A DNA stretch of 35,937 bases from a virus. The position numbers and the translations under genes were made by a program. This document shows positions 14,405 through 21,378 of this stretch, in pieces. The notes beneath the pieces are model-generated. The model saw nothing but the letters and a program-made list of their open reading frames with translations, was not told the origin of the DNA and ran no database searches. Where the stretch lies: IMG/VR virus record IMGVR_UViG_3300046375_000020, positions 1 to 35,937 of that record. The stretch is one strand, 5' to 3'. Position 1 is the first letter of the stretch. Each line of letters opens with the position of its first letter.

Positions 14405-15013
14405 TCACTTAATAACTTCTGCAGAAAACAATCCATGCCGCGGACGCCAGGCTCCGATCCCCACCAATCGGCCGGCTGCGGTCCAATAATCCATTAAGCG
14501 TTCCTTAGTGATCCCGGAATATTCACAGAGAAATTCAAGTGACCAATTCTCAAAGATCGGCCTGGCCACTAAAATGCTCGTTTTGGAGCCGGGAATTTTT
14601 CCCATTCGCAAACTGACGAAACGTTTATCGAGATAAAGTTCCTCGAGGGTTCGCGGACCGTCATAGATGATTTTCGCGGCGCCATTATCAATCTCTTTGC
14701 CGATAAAGCCTTTGATCAACATTTGGCTTTTAACCAGATTCGATTCCTTATATTTAGCAGCCCCATTTTCGCAGCATTTGAGCAGATTATCGACGGGCAT
14801 ATACATGCCGATTTCTTCATCATAATATGCGGAAGATTGAAATTGGAGCCGGGCCAAAAGTTCGTGATCTTCATCAGTCTTTTTTCGTTTCTGGCTGATC
14901 GTTTTGATTTGGCGGGCTTGCGGATCGAACGGGTTCGCACCCTCACCGCGGCAAAGTAACAATGGCCGCGTGCCGGTTATTCGGATTTTGGTTTGATCTA
15001 GGATTGGTGTCAT
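14405..15013 (-). CDS. Conserved phage recombination-module protein, possibly RAMP-like
   Basis: 202 residues. Opening IRITGTRPLLLCRGEGANPF, then basic SQKRKKTDEDHELLARLQFQ and SAYYDEEIGMYMPVDNLLKC, a middle IYDGPRTLEELY, and closing AGRLVGIGAWRPRHGLFSAE. I recognise this as a widespread hypothetical phage protein encoded next to Sak4-like ATPases. The C-terminal glycine-rich GIGAWRPRHG resembles the G-rich loop of RAMP-type RNA-binding folds; that link is my inference. Start ATG 15013. It lies between pentamer arrays C and B. Confidence 0.7.
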   Translation of the reverse strand: MTPILDQTKIRITGTRPLLLCRGEGANPFDPQARQIKTISQKRKKTDEDHELLARLQFQSSAYYDEEIGMYMPVDNLLKCCENGAAKYKESNLVKSQMLIKGFIGKEIDNGAAKIIYDGPRTLEELYLDKRFVSLRMGKIPGSKTSILVARPIFENWSLEFLCEYSGITKERLMDYWTAAGRLVGIGAWRPRHGLFSAEVIK

Positions 15014-15030
15014 TTTCTTTCTTTCATTTA

Positions 15031-15044
15031 GGTTTGGTTTGCTA
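15031..15044. repeat. 14-bp direct repeat AGGTTTGGTTTGCT, copy 2
   Basis: Identical to 14212-14225. It marks the junction between the leader of the 202-residue gene and pentamer array C. Confidence 0.7.
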
Positions 15045-15264
15045 TGCTGCGCTCTGCTGTCTATGCGGTGCTTGGCTAAGCTAAGCTTCGCTGCGCTCCG
15101 CTTTGCTGCGCTTGGCTCGTGCTAGACTCGGCTAAGTTGAGCTCAACATTGCTCGGCTGCGCTTCGGAAATCTTTTGCGGTTCCGTTGTTCCATCGCTGT
15201 GGTTAGCTAGGCTCTGTTCGGCTTCGCTCCGCTTCGCGCCGTTATGCTCCGCTGAGCTTAGTTT
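15042..15264. repeat. Degenerate pentanucleotide array C, entering the Sak4-like coding region
   Basis: Block 15042-15166 is almost unbroken GCTNN on the plus strand; a second block is at 15205-15264. It covers the spacer after the Sak4-like gene and the last 60 or so codons of that gene, and even supplies its TAG stop. Read on the minus strand it is AGCNN; three units make five codons, giving a five-residue protein repeat. Confidence 0.8.
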
Positions 15265-16059
15265 CGTTTCGGAAGTTTCAGATTGCGATGGGCCGAAATA
15301 AAATTCTTTGACCTTTTCTGCAAACGCTTTCCATTCCAACGGAAGTTCAAAAGGTAAATTGAACCGGTTCTTGGCATCGAAGGCCGGCCGATGCTCGGTA
15401 TAAAGACAACGCTCGCCCTCGCCTATACCTTTGCCGCTATTCTTTGAAAGTTCCCTTACTTTTTCATTAAATGAGGCGAACAAAACTGCGTCAACCGCTT
15501 GCCGAACCGCGCCTGCCGCCAAGGGATTAAGTGCTAATTCATACCGATCATAAGCTGCGGTTAATTTCGGATCGTCAAACCGTTTAATTCTAGTGTTAGC
15601 AATTAAAATGACATGCATCTTTTCCACTAATCCGGTGAGTTCCCTTAATATTCCGCGCCAGATTTCATAGGCTCGGGTATGTCCTTTTCCGTAACCGCCG
15701 AAAACCTGTTCAATTGACCGCGGATTATTGGGATCCTCGGCGCATACTTGGCGCCAAATTAAGAGTTCCAAGTAATCCAATGGATCAATCACTAGGCTTT
15801 TAAATGAATGTTCCTGATTTTTTAACCCTTGAATCAGATTACGGAAATCGTTAAGGGTTTGCGGTCGCGGTAATCTGGCAACTTTTAGTTGTTCACTACC
15901 GGCTTCCATGTCGATAAAAACGGGGTCGGGTGCTTCGCTGCTCCATTGCGTTTTTCCCACTCCGTTCGGACCGTAAATAAGGCAAAAGATATGGCGGATA
16001 ACTATACCGTAACTAATCCCGCCCAGGAACCCGCCTAAATCCTCGCGTTTATCACTCAT
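15076..16059 (-). CDS. Sak4-like RecA-fold ATPase (recombination mediator)
   Basis: 327 residues. Walker A GPNGVGKT (30-37), Walker B SLVIDPLD (88-95), and a sensor-like VILIANTRIKRFDD. This matches the AAA_24/Sak4 group, single-strand annealing or RecA-like ATPases found with SSB-like partners and exonucleases. The conserved body ends at about residue 265. The remaining 60 residues are a low-complexity repeat with units SSAEH, NGAKR, SEAEQ, SLANH, SEAQP, SGAQR, encoded by the pentanucleotide array. Such a tail is unusual in the family. The start overlaps the VRR-NUC gene by ATGA. Confidence 0.8.
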   Translation of the reverse strand: MSDKREDLGGFLGGISYGIVIRHIFCLIYGPNGVGKTQWSSEAPDPVFIDMEAGSEQLKVARLPRPQTLNDFRNLIQGLKNQEHSFKSLVIDPLDYLELLIWRQVCAEDPNNPRSIEQVFGGYGKGHTRAYEIWRGILRELTGLVEKMHVILIANTRIKRFDDPKLTAAYDRYELALNPLAAGAVRQAVDAVLFASFNEKVRELSKNSGKGIGEGERCLYTEHRPAFDAKNRFNLPFELPLEWKAFAEKVKEFYFGPSQSETSETKLSSAEHNGAKRSEAEQSLANHSDGTTEPQKISEAQPSNVELNLAESSTSQAQQSGAQRSLA

Positions 16060-16502
16060 ACGAGCGCCTCCCGCGGAAGCTCAAAATATTCAATCAAATG
16101 CTCGATGGCATCGCCGGCTGTTGTGCAAATCACGACATCGATCCCGGCCGCTGTAAGCTCGCCGAAACAATGGAATTGATCGGGTGAGATTCGGCCGCCA
16201 AGCGCTTTAAACTCGATTAGAGCGGCTGCGGTCTTCGGCCGCGGTCCAGCCATTATCTTGCAACAAACCGTGAAGTCCGGCCAACCTCGGCGGATTGTGG
16301 AGCGTTTACGAGGGTTGGCGTGAACGTAGCCGAAAACCGCTTTGCGCAAATTGAGATAGGAACAAAACTCATCATGCATTGCGAGCTCGGCTTTGCGCTC
16401 ATCGGCCGCTCTCCGTTCGCTGCTCGTTAAACGGATCGCTCGCGGCAATTGTGCCCGGTCCTTGGGATCCATCAAATCAATCTGGCGTTGGGTCGGGATC
16501 AT
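16056..16502 (-). CDS. VRR-NUC domain nuclease
   Basis: 148 residues of the PD-(D/E)XK superfamily. RRGWPDFTV places the catalytic Asp at 76, IEFKA places Glu-97 and Lys-99, and the downstream RISPDQFHC supplies the conserved Gln-109. Stand-alone VRR-NUC proteins are typically Holliday-junction or flap-structure nucleases and are common in phage replication blocks. The N-terminal 40 residues are basic. ATGA overlaps join it to both neighbours. Confidence 0.85.
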   Translation of the reverse strand: MIPTQRQIDLMDPKDRAQLPRAIRLTSSERRAADERKAELAMHDEFCSYLNLRKAVFGYVHANPRKRSTIRRGWPDFTVCCKIMAGPRPKTAAALIEFKALGGRISPDQFHCFGELTAAGIDVVICTTAGDAIEHLIEYFELPREALV

Positions 16503-16858
16503 GCGGCCTCCGGTCGAGGATCGGGAGAGGGTGCGTTGGAAAGTTTCGTTTCCAGCAAATTTTTCTTAGGCCGGCCAGGACCGCGTTTCGCAAGAGGCGC
16601 AGGAATCGCGGGTTTAAGATCATCAAAATTCAATTGCTCGGTATTGAACTGCTCGACGGTTGAATCCTTGACCCGTTTGCCGAAACTGATTGTCGTTTCA
16701 ACGACCCGTTCCTGGCCCTGGTACTGGATTAAAGAACTGAACCCGACCTTAATTGATTCCTCGCTATCCCGAAAATCGGTGATATCGGCCCAATGATTAT
16801 TCAACAAAACTTTCGTTTGTTTGGTAATTAATTCGATGATTTGTTCCGGTTCTTTCAT
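16499..16858 (-). CDS. Hypothetical protein with AT-hook-like tail
   Basis: 119 residues from ATG 16858, chosen because it overlaps the previous stop by ATGA; a longer frame upstream is non-coding. The N-terminal half is an alpha/beta fold (IIELITKQTKVLLNNHWADI). A linker then leads to KRGPGRPKKN, an AT-hook-like motif for minor-groove binding. Probably a DNA-binding accessory protein of the recombination block; no family recognised. Confidence 0.65.
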   Translation of the reverse strand: MKEPEQIIELITKQTKVLLNNHWADITDFRDSEESIKVGFSSLIQYQGQERVVETTISFGKRVKDSTVEQFNTEQLNFDDLKPAIPAPLAKRGPGRPKKNLLETKLSNAPSPDPRPEAA

Positions 16859-17007
16859 AACATTCGCTGTTTGCGTTGCTGTTCGGCTATCCATTGGTTG
16901 CGTTTGTGAAATTTGCGCTCCAAATCCCGGGCGATGAAATAAAGTCGGCCGCTGGCCACTAAAAGCGTTGCGCTCCAAACTAGGTTGATCAGGAAAAAAG
17001 CTTTCAT
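16855..17007 (-). CDS. 50-residue membrane-anchored peptide
   Basis: MKAFFLINLVWSATLLVASG is one membrane helix, followed by a strongly basic tail (LERKFHKRNQW, QQRKQRML). ATG 17007 overlaps the preceding stop by ATGA and is preferred to an upstream start. Function unknown; similar short membrane peptides in early blocks can act on the host envelope, but nothing specific can be said. Confidence 0.5.
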   Translation of the reverse strand: MKAFFLINLVWSATLLVASGRLYFIARDLERKFHKRNQWIAEQQRKQRML

Positions 17008-17228
17008 TTGCAGGTGGCAACCGAATTGAATTCTTGCCACCAGGCTTCGAGTTGATCCCGTTCAAAGGACCATTCTTTTCGCGGCCCGAACTGTCGGGCC
17101 CCGGGAATGGTCCCGTCCATAGCGTAGCGCCGGAGTTTCCGGGTCGATAACCCGATCAGTTGCGCAACTTCGGCTAAGGGAATCCGGCGCCGTTTGTCTT
17201 TCTTCCAGATAAGGGGTCGAATTTCCAT
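17004..17228 (-). CDS. Excisionase/HTH regulator (MerR-like winged HTH)
   Basis: 74 residues: IPLAEVAQLIGLSTRKLRRY is an HTH, followed by GTIPGARQFGPRKEWSFERD, a short wing, and QLEAWWQEF. This is the helix-turn-helix 17/excisionase type. With the integrase about 1 kb away and an early position, Xis or an early activator are both possible. A 6-bp inverted repeat (CATGCA at 17226-17231, TGCATG at 17241-17246) overlaps the start codon and could sequester it. Confidence 0.7.
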   Translation of the reverse strand: MEIRPLIWKKDKRRRIPLAEVAQLIGLSTRKLRRYAMDGTIPGARQFGPRKEWSFERDQLEAWWQEFNSVATCK

Positions 17229-17325
17229 GCAGCCAAACTTTGCATGGCTTTTTTGGATTTTTTGGCCCTAGGCAGCTTTAGACAAAGCCCTCCTAGGAGA
17301 AAAAGTGATTGTAGGCGGGAAAAGA
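17229..17325. promoter_or_regulatory. Spacer upstream of HTH gene with palindromes
   Basis: Contains CTCCTAGGAG (a 10-bp palindrome near 17290), a nearby CCTAGG, and the CATGCA/TGCATG pair that covers the start of the HTH gene. These are plausible autoregulatory sites. No clear -35/-10 pair was found. Confidence 0.35.
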
Positions 17326-17607
17326 TTATTGACGCCTAAAAGATTGCAGCTTTGCGGGCGGGACGAGGCAACCGCGAAAAAACCGCTCTTCTGCAGCCGT
17401 AAAGACGAGCTCGGCGCCGACTTGTGCGACATAGGTTTTGGCGAGAAGCAAAGCCGCATAAACCAGGCCCTCGCTGAACTGCGGCAACATTCGCTTGGAT
17501 ACCGGATCGAAAAAAATATTATGGCCGCGGGCAAAAACCCGCTCGAAAGCCAGGCGTTCAGCCTCCGGGAAACGTTCCCGGATCAAATCAAGAAACAATT
17601 CAGCCAA
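17326..17607 (-). CDS. Hypothetical early protein
   Basis: 93 residues with TTG start at 17607. Helical N-terminus (AELFLDLIRERFPEAERLAF) and middle SEGLVYAALLLAKTYVAQVG. The overlapping plus-strand frame has poor amino-acid character. It is the first leftward gene after the divergent spacer facing the ribbon-helix-helix gene. No family recognised. Confidence 0.5.
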   Translation of the reverse strand: MAELFLDLIRERFPEAERLAFERVFARGHNIFFDPVSKRMLPQFSEGLVYAALLLAKTYVAQVGAELVFTAAEERFFRGCLVPPAKLQSFRRQ

Positions 17608-18011
17608 AGCGATGAATCGCGAAAAAACTGATATTTAAAAAGGAACGCGAAAAAATACTTGGCAAATTGCCGAGATTTCCCTATCTGAAGAATAAGATTT
17701 GCAAACCTTAGCGGGTGTGTGAATTCGAAGAGGCCAATCGGGACTCACGATCCTGGTTGGCCTCGGCTCTTCAAAGGCCATTCAGCTTGAATCATCCTCG
17801 TGCCATTCGGAACGTTGACAAAGCCGAATAAATATTTCCAAAAATCCGCTCATTAATCCAAATCCTTTATAAAAACCAGCGGAGGGATTTCTTTCTTAGC
17901 TCGTCAATAGATGATTGCGCAAGAAAAAGATTACAAAAATTTCAAACTTTTTTTGATTTTACCTCCTGCATTGCAAAAAAATCATTTATTGCATTTCGGT
18001 TCAACTGATGC
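17608..18011. promoter_or_regulatory. About 400-bp divergent control region with inverted repeat
   Basis: Lies between leftward early genes and the rightward ribbon-helix-helix gene, so it should contain the main early and lysogeny promoters. GAGGCCAA (17730-17737) pairs with TTGGCCTC (17757-17764), with further imperfect pairing outward (GAAGAG/CTCTTC). There is no T-run, so it is not an intrinsic terminator. The right half (17910-18000) is AT-rich with three ATTGC repeats. No credible gene seen. Confidence 0.4.
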
Positions 18012-18278
18012 GTGCTTTTTTCGTTGGTGCCCGATTCAAAAAAGACTGCGAATATTTCTACTGTGCGGACCACACTTGAAACCAAGCAAAAACTTGAACG
18101 GGTTGTTAAGACCCTCGGGTTTAGCAGCATGGCGCACTTTTTTACGCGAAGCATGGAAACCTTGCTTGAACAGTTTGATGCCGGTCAGGAATTTATTTGG
18201 CCGTTGCGTTTTCAGATAAAAAAAGAGGCCTCCGAAAAACGGAAGCCTCTGAACCCGAGCCCGGCAAAAAAACACTAA
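18012..18278 (+). CDS. Ribbon-helix-helix-type regulator next to integrase
   Basis: 88 residues from GTG 18012, with a nearer GTG at 18027. The core ISTVRTTLETKQKLERVVKT then LGFSSMAHFFTRSMETLLEQ fits the ribbon-helix-helix or RHH-like pattern (strand, helix, turn, helix). The basic tail is KKEASEKRKP. Divergent from the early operon and convergent with the integrase, it is the best candidate for a lysogeny or integrase-control regulator here, since I see no CI-like repressor. Its 3' end overlaps the integrase stop and contains the integrase terminator. Confidence 0.6.
   Translation: MLFSLVPDSKKTANISTVRTTLETKQKLERVVKTLGFSSMAHFFTRSMETLLEQFDAGQEFIWPLRFQIKKEASEKRKPLNPSPAKKH
18218..18250 (-). 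terminator. Intrinsic terminator of the integrase gene
   Basis: On the minus strand AGAGGCTTCCG pairs with CGGAGGCCTCT around a TTTTT loop and is followed by seven T. One internal mismatch in an 11-bp stem. It lies 24 bp after the integrase stop and inside the convergent regulator's coding sequence. Confidence 0.85.
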
Positions 18279-19501
18279 GCTGCAACCGCGGCAATCGGAA
18301 CCACATTCGCCGGTTGATCCGGCCGCAAACCGAACCAGGCGGCCCCGATCCGCGGCTCGAGAGTTTCGACATAGAACTGTTTGCAAATCGCCTCCGAATT
18401 GCCCATTTCCAAGGCTAGCGCCCCGACCCCTTTTCTGCCTTCAGTTGTCAGCGCATAAGAGGCGAACGAATTACGAAAAGCATTTCCGAGAAACTTAATT
18501 CCTGTGCGAACCTGAAATTCAGTTTTGAGCTCGCCCAAGGTCCGTTCAATCGCCGTCACAATAAACTCGCTTTCGCGCGGGACGAGCGTCAACCATGCCC
18601 GAGCGGCTTCGACATATGTCGACGTTTCAATATTGCGCTTGTCGCTCACCCGCTTAGTCCGCTTGGCAACGTCATGCCGGATATGAATAAAGCCGCGGTC
18701 AAAATAAAGATCGCTCCAGCGAATCGCATCATCAGTCAATTTCGTCCGAAAAGCTTCGCAAGAACGTAACCCGCAAAAACCCGAAATAATCATCCAGGGC
18801 AAAAGCGGCAAAAAATCCCGGGTCGGTTCGTCGCCGACCCGCACCCCTTCCAGGCCCGCGGCAATCCGCAGCATTCGTTCGAAGGTCGCCACCGGATAAA
18901 TATCTTTGCGGGCATTCCACCGTTGCGCCGGCGAAAGATTGGCTATTGGATCAATCGCGATAAACCCTTTTTTCCGAGCCCAGCCGAAAAATACGTTGAC
19001 GGTTTTATAAATCGACCGGCTATGGCCTGGGAGGCCATCGAAAAATTCGTCAAGATCGGCTTCCGTAATATCGGCGATCGGAGCGTTGCCGAATTCAGCC
19101 AATAATTTCTTGAGCCGGGAATTGTCATCGCTCCAGGTTCGATGAGCCACCTTGCCGCGTCGGGCCTCTGCGAATGCGTCCGCGACATCGGCCAGGATTC
19201 CGCCTTTAATATTAAGCTTGGTTTTCTGGAAAAACTCGATCGCTTCGAAAACTTTGGTCGGATCCCCGCCGAGCTTGGCGATTGCCGCCATGATAAGGGG
19301 TGCGTGTTCCTTAAGCGCTCCGGCCGGCGCCGTGTCGCCGTCAATGACCGCGAGGCCTTTTTTCTTAACCGCAGAACAGAACTTTTTGGCAGCTTCGAGA
19401 GTTGGGAAATAGCGGGCCTTGCGTTTGCGATCGGGTGACAGAGAGGCCGGCAATTGGACTCTCCAAGGGGTTGATTCGGATTTGAAAGGAGTCGGATTCA
19501 T
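18275..19501 (-). CDS. int: Tyrosine recombinase (phage integrase)
   Basis: Site-specific integration of the phage genome. 408 residues: an N-terminal arm-binding part, a core-binding domain at about 110-190 (ITEADLDEFFDGLPGHSRSI) and a C-terminal catalytic domain. Active-site pieces visible are GLRSCE (Arg I), AKRTKR (likely Lys), GNAFRNSFASYAL (Arg II, with Asn where many integrases have His), MGNSEAICKQFYVE (Asn in place of the second His, nucleophile Tyr in FYVE). The Asn substitutions occur in some integrase subfamilies and do not by themselves mean inactivity. A strong terminator follows. Confidence 0.9.
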   Translation of the reverse strand: MNPTPFKSESTPWRVQLPASLSPDRKRKARYFPTLEAAKKFCSAVKKKGLAVIDGDTAPAGALKEHAPLIMAAIAKLGGDPTKVFEAIEFFQKTKLNIKGGILADVADAFAEARRGKVAHRTWSDDNSRLKKLLAEFGNAPIADITEADLDEFFDGLPGHSRSIYKTVNVFFGWARKKGFIAIDPIANLSPAQRWNARKDIYPVATFERMLRIAAGLEGVRVGDEPTRDFLPLLPWMIISGFCGLRSCEAFRTKLTDDAIRWSDLYFDRGFIHIRHDVAKRTKRVSDKRNIETSTYVEAARAWLTLVPRESEFIVTAIERTLGELKTEFQVRTGIKFLGNAFRNSFASYALTTEGRKGVGALALEMGNSEAICKQFYVETLEPRIGAAWFGLRPDQPANVVPIAAVAA

Positions 19502-19584
19502 TTGAACAGGAATTAGATAAAGGGCCGGGATTTTTTTAGCGTCCCGAACTCACTTTGTCTATACGGAAAGCCGCGGAAACAATT

Positions 19585-19600
19585 GAGATATAAATATCTC
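19585..19600. promoter_or_regulatory. Near-palindrome GAGATAT-AA-ATATCTC upstream of int
   Basis: Seven-base arms around two bases, 84 bp before the integrase start. It overlaps the first TATCTCAGTT repeat. It could be an operator or an integrase/excisionase site. Confidence 0.45.
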
Positions 19601-19843
19601 AGTTATTCGGCCAATCAATGGTTTTTTTGGTCTTTTGCGCTTTAATCCAAACCGATAAAAACCGATCGACCAGATTCCCGAATACTGCTGATAATGAACG
19701 ATTTAGCGATCGAATGCTTGCTCAAATCTGAGGCAATTTCCGCGGCCCTGAAAGGGCGGATGAGAGAAATTCTAAACCCTTGAAAATAAATATCTTGCGA
19801 ATTAACCCAAAAATCCTATCTCGGTTGCTATCTCAGTTTTTCG
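19595..19843. repeat. Arm-type-like direct repeats
   Basis: TATCTCAGTTATTCG (19595-19609) and TATCTCAGTTTTTCG (19829-19843) differ at one base, and TATCTCGGTTGCT (19817-19829) is a partial third copy. Spaced repeats of this kind flanking a core are typical of integrase arm sites in attP. Confidence 0.45.
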
Positions 19844-19853
19844 CCTCTATATT
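19825..19853 (+). promoter_or_regulatory. Candidate sigma-70 promoter
   Basis: TTGCTA (19825-19830), a 17-bp spacer, then TATATT (19848-19853), matching four and five of six consensus bases. Transcription would start near 19860. Confidence 0.5.
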
Positions 19854-19859
19854 CTCGAT

Positions 19860-19960
19860 CGGAATAAGTTGAACTTTACGGTTGATGCTTCTCTGCCCAG
19901 AGAAGGGAAAGCTAGATAGGACGGCCCGGCGAGTGTCGGTGTCCGTCCTATCTTTTCTTT
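19860..19960 (+). ncRNA. Candidate small RNA with two hairpins
   Basis: A transcript from the promoter above would be about 100 nt. It has CTTCTCT/AGAGAAG (19888-19905, loop GCCC) and a terminator hairpin, and no coding frame of note. It is antisense to nothing annotated and lies between integrase and lysis genes. Function unknown. Confidence 0.5.
19915..19960 (+). terminator. Intrinsic terminator
   Basis: Perfect 10-bp stem GATAGGACGG (19915-19924) and CCGTCCTATC (19943-19952), 18-base loop, followed by TTTTCTTT. Polarity is plus. Confidence 0.8.
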
Positions 19961-20117
19961 GAAAAATTGATTCCTTCTTCAATCAACAATATAATTTTCC
20001 TTTCGGGGTTTTTGGTTTTTTATGGTGAGGGTTTCGGGATCGGGGTCGGGCTAACGAAGCTGAACGCGCCGACCCGGGTGATGATCACAGTTTTCTGTGG
20101 CAAAAAGTTGAATGCTC

Positions 20118-21179
20118 CTACGGTAACGGCACTGGAATAGAGGGAACTATCTTGAGTCCACTGACTTGAGCCGGCACGCCCTTTTGGAACGTGAAAGGGG
20201 TCGATTGCGGTCCCTCCAGGCCATAGCCGTTGACCGCCGCTGCGGTCACGGTGTAGGTGGCATTGGTGAGCGGTCCCAGATCATAGAACATGTACTGGAG
20301 CCCGGTCACACCGATCTGAGCCTGGACACTGGCCGGATTAAGCCCCGTCGGAACCGTGAAGGTGATGACGAACTGGACTACGTTCAGGTTGGCATCGGCG
20401 TTGGCCGGAAAAGGGTCGCAGGTCAGATACGGAGCGGCTTTGGCACTGGAGAGCAGGAGTCCCAAGAACACCGCCAGGAATGCCATCAGGCGCATTACTG
20501 ACGTCCCATGCATGACCACTGGACCGCCGACCAGGTCCCAGTTGCCTTTTGCTGCCTCGCGCATGTAGCAGTCCGCCCGGTAAACGGTTTTGTTCAAGAT
20601 CGTGTTGGAATGATTCTTGAGCCACGCATGGCGGGCGCTGAGATAGTCGGTAATCCATTTCTTCTCGTTGCCGCTATCGACCGGCTTTTTCTCTGGGAAC
20701 TTTGCCATTAGAAAGGGGAGCATCGAGCCTGAATGTAGAAATGAGTCGGCAATGACCAGGAAAGACAGAGGTAAAGTAAATCCGTAGGTTTCGCCCCATT
20801 TGATCGCCGGGGCCAAGTATATCCGGTCAAACTCTACGCGCTGGATCGCTTGCATGAGCGCTTCTTTGCCCGCGGCTTTGAGCAACCCGATAAAGGACTG
20901 GTTTCCGGCCAGGGTCCCGCATGTTTTGTCGCCAAGGCCAAGCAAGAACACTTTAAGGCCGGACGCCTGAGCGCCGCCTTCAGTGCAGTAGCGCTCGAGC
21001 ACCTTTTTCAGGTTGCCGCCACCTTCGGTGAACCCGATCGAGAGCGTAATCTGACGTCGAGGCGGTGAAAACCGGTTATCGTCCGAGTAAATGTAAACTG
21101 CGCTCGGATCCCATTCGGCTCGGCCGGTCTCGGCCACCGAAAGAATCCGACGGATAAAATCTAGATCAGTGGCCTTCAT
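20118..21179 (-). CDS. Endolysin: GH46-like hydrolase fused to signal-anchor and Ig-like domain
   Basis: 353 residues from ATG 21179. Residues 1-225 follow the chitosanase (GH46) pattern: SVAETGRAEW with the likely acid Glu-17, YIYSDDNR with the likely base Asp-33 or Asp-34, then LSIGFTEGGGNLKKVLERYC. It would cleave a wall or amino-sugar polymer at lysis. From Met-229 a signal-peptide-like helix (MRLMAFLAVFLGLLLSSAKA) begins, followed by an Ig/Fn3-like domain with YDLGPLTNATYTVTAAAVNG. That second part looks like an independent secreted phage protein. An internal start at ATG 20495, with GGGA upstream, could make it separately. An upstream start at 21212 is less likely. Confidence 0.7.
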   Translation of the reverse strand: MKATDLDFIRRILSVAETGRAEWDPSAVYIYSDDNRFSPPRRQITLSIGFTEGGGNLKKVLERYCTEGGAQASGLKVFLLGLGDKTCGTLAGNQSFIGLLKAAGKEALMQAIQRVEFDRIYLAPAIKWGETYGFTLPLSFLVIADSFLHSGSMLPFLMAKFPEKKPVDSGNEKKWITDYLSARHAWLKNHSNTILNKTVYRADCYMREAAKGNWDLVGGPVVMHGTSVMRLMAFLAVFLGLLLSSAKAAPYLTCDPFPANADANLNVVQFVITFTVPTGLNPASVQAQIGVTGLQYMFYDLGPLTNATYTVTAAAVNGYGLEGPQSTPFTFQKGVPAQVSGLKIVPSIPVPLP

Positions 21180-21378
21180 TGTGTCGTTGTCTTTCCAGTT
21201 GCAGAATCTCATCCAGTTTTGCTACCTGCGCTTTTTGCCATTCAGTTACTTCCTGCTCGAGTTCTTTTTGTTCCGATTCAATTCGTTGCTCTTTGTGCAT
21301 CGAGAACCCTTGCAGAGCGATTATAATTCCGCTGACAATCGCAGCAACCCATTTAGTAATTGTAACCTGATCGATCAT
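21166..21378 (-). CDS. Small membrane protein, holin or spanin candidate
   Basis: 70 residues: one membrane helix at about 10-27 (WVAAIVSGIIIALQGF), then a highly charged coiled coil (EQRIESEQKELEQEVTEWQK) to the C-terminus. This topology fits an inner-membrane spanin subunit or a small pinholin-like protein. It directly precedes and overlaps the endolysin gene by 14 bp, the classic lysis arrangement. Which lysis role it has cannot be told from sequence. Confidence 0.65.
   Translation of the reverse strand: MIDQVTITKWVAAIVSGIIIALQGFSMHKEQRIESEQKELEQEVTEWQKAQVAKLDEILQLERQRHNEGH

Larger units (their letters stand above)
19502..20117. other. 616-bp structured spacer; candidate attP region
   Basis: Between the integrase start and the end of the lysis gene. 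It contains a 16-bp near-palindrome (19585-19600), three related TATCTCAGTT-type repeats, a candidate small RNA (19860-19960) and a minus-strand open stretch 20020-20117 without a start. The attP is usually beside int, and this is the best place in the window for it. Confidence 0.5.

Noticed and set aside
13662-15264. CRISPR array or ordinary microsatellite
   Set aside because: No spacer-repeat structure; the unit is only five bases with two variable positions.
17305-17631. Plus-strand frame opposite the 93-residue early gene
   Set aside because: Its amino-acid pattern is poor while the minus-strand frame has a normal helical pattern.
18275-19501. Integrase inactivated by loss of catalytic His
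   Set aside because: Asn replaces His in both boxes, but such variants occur in integrase subfamilies and Arg, Lys and Tyr are present.
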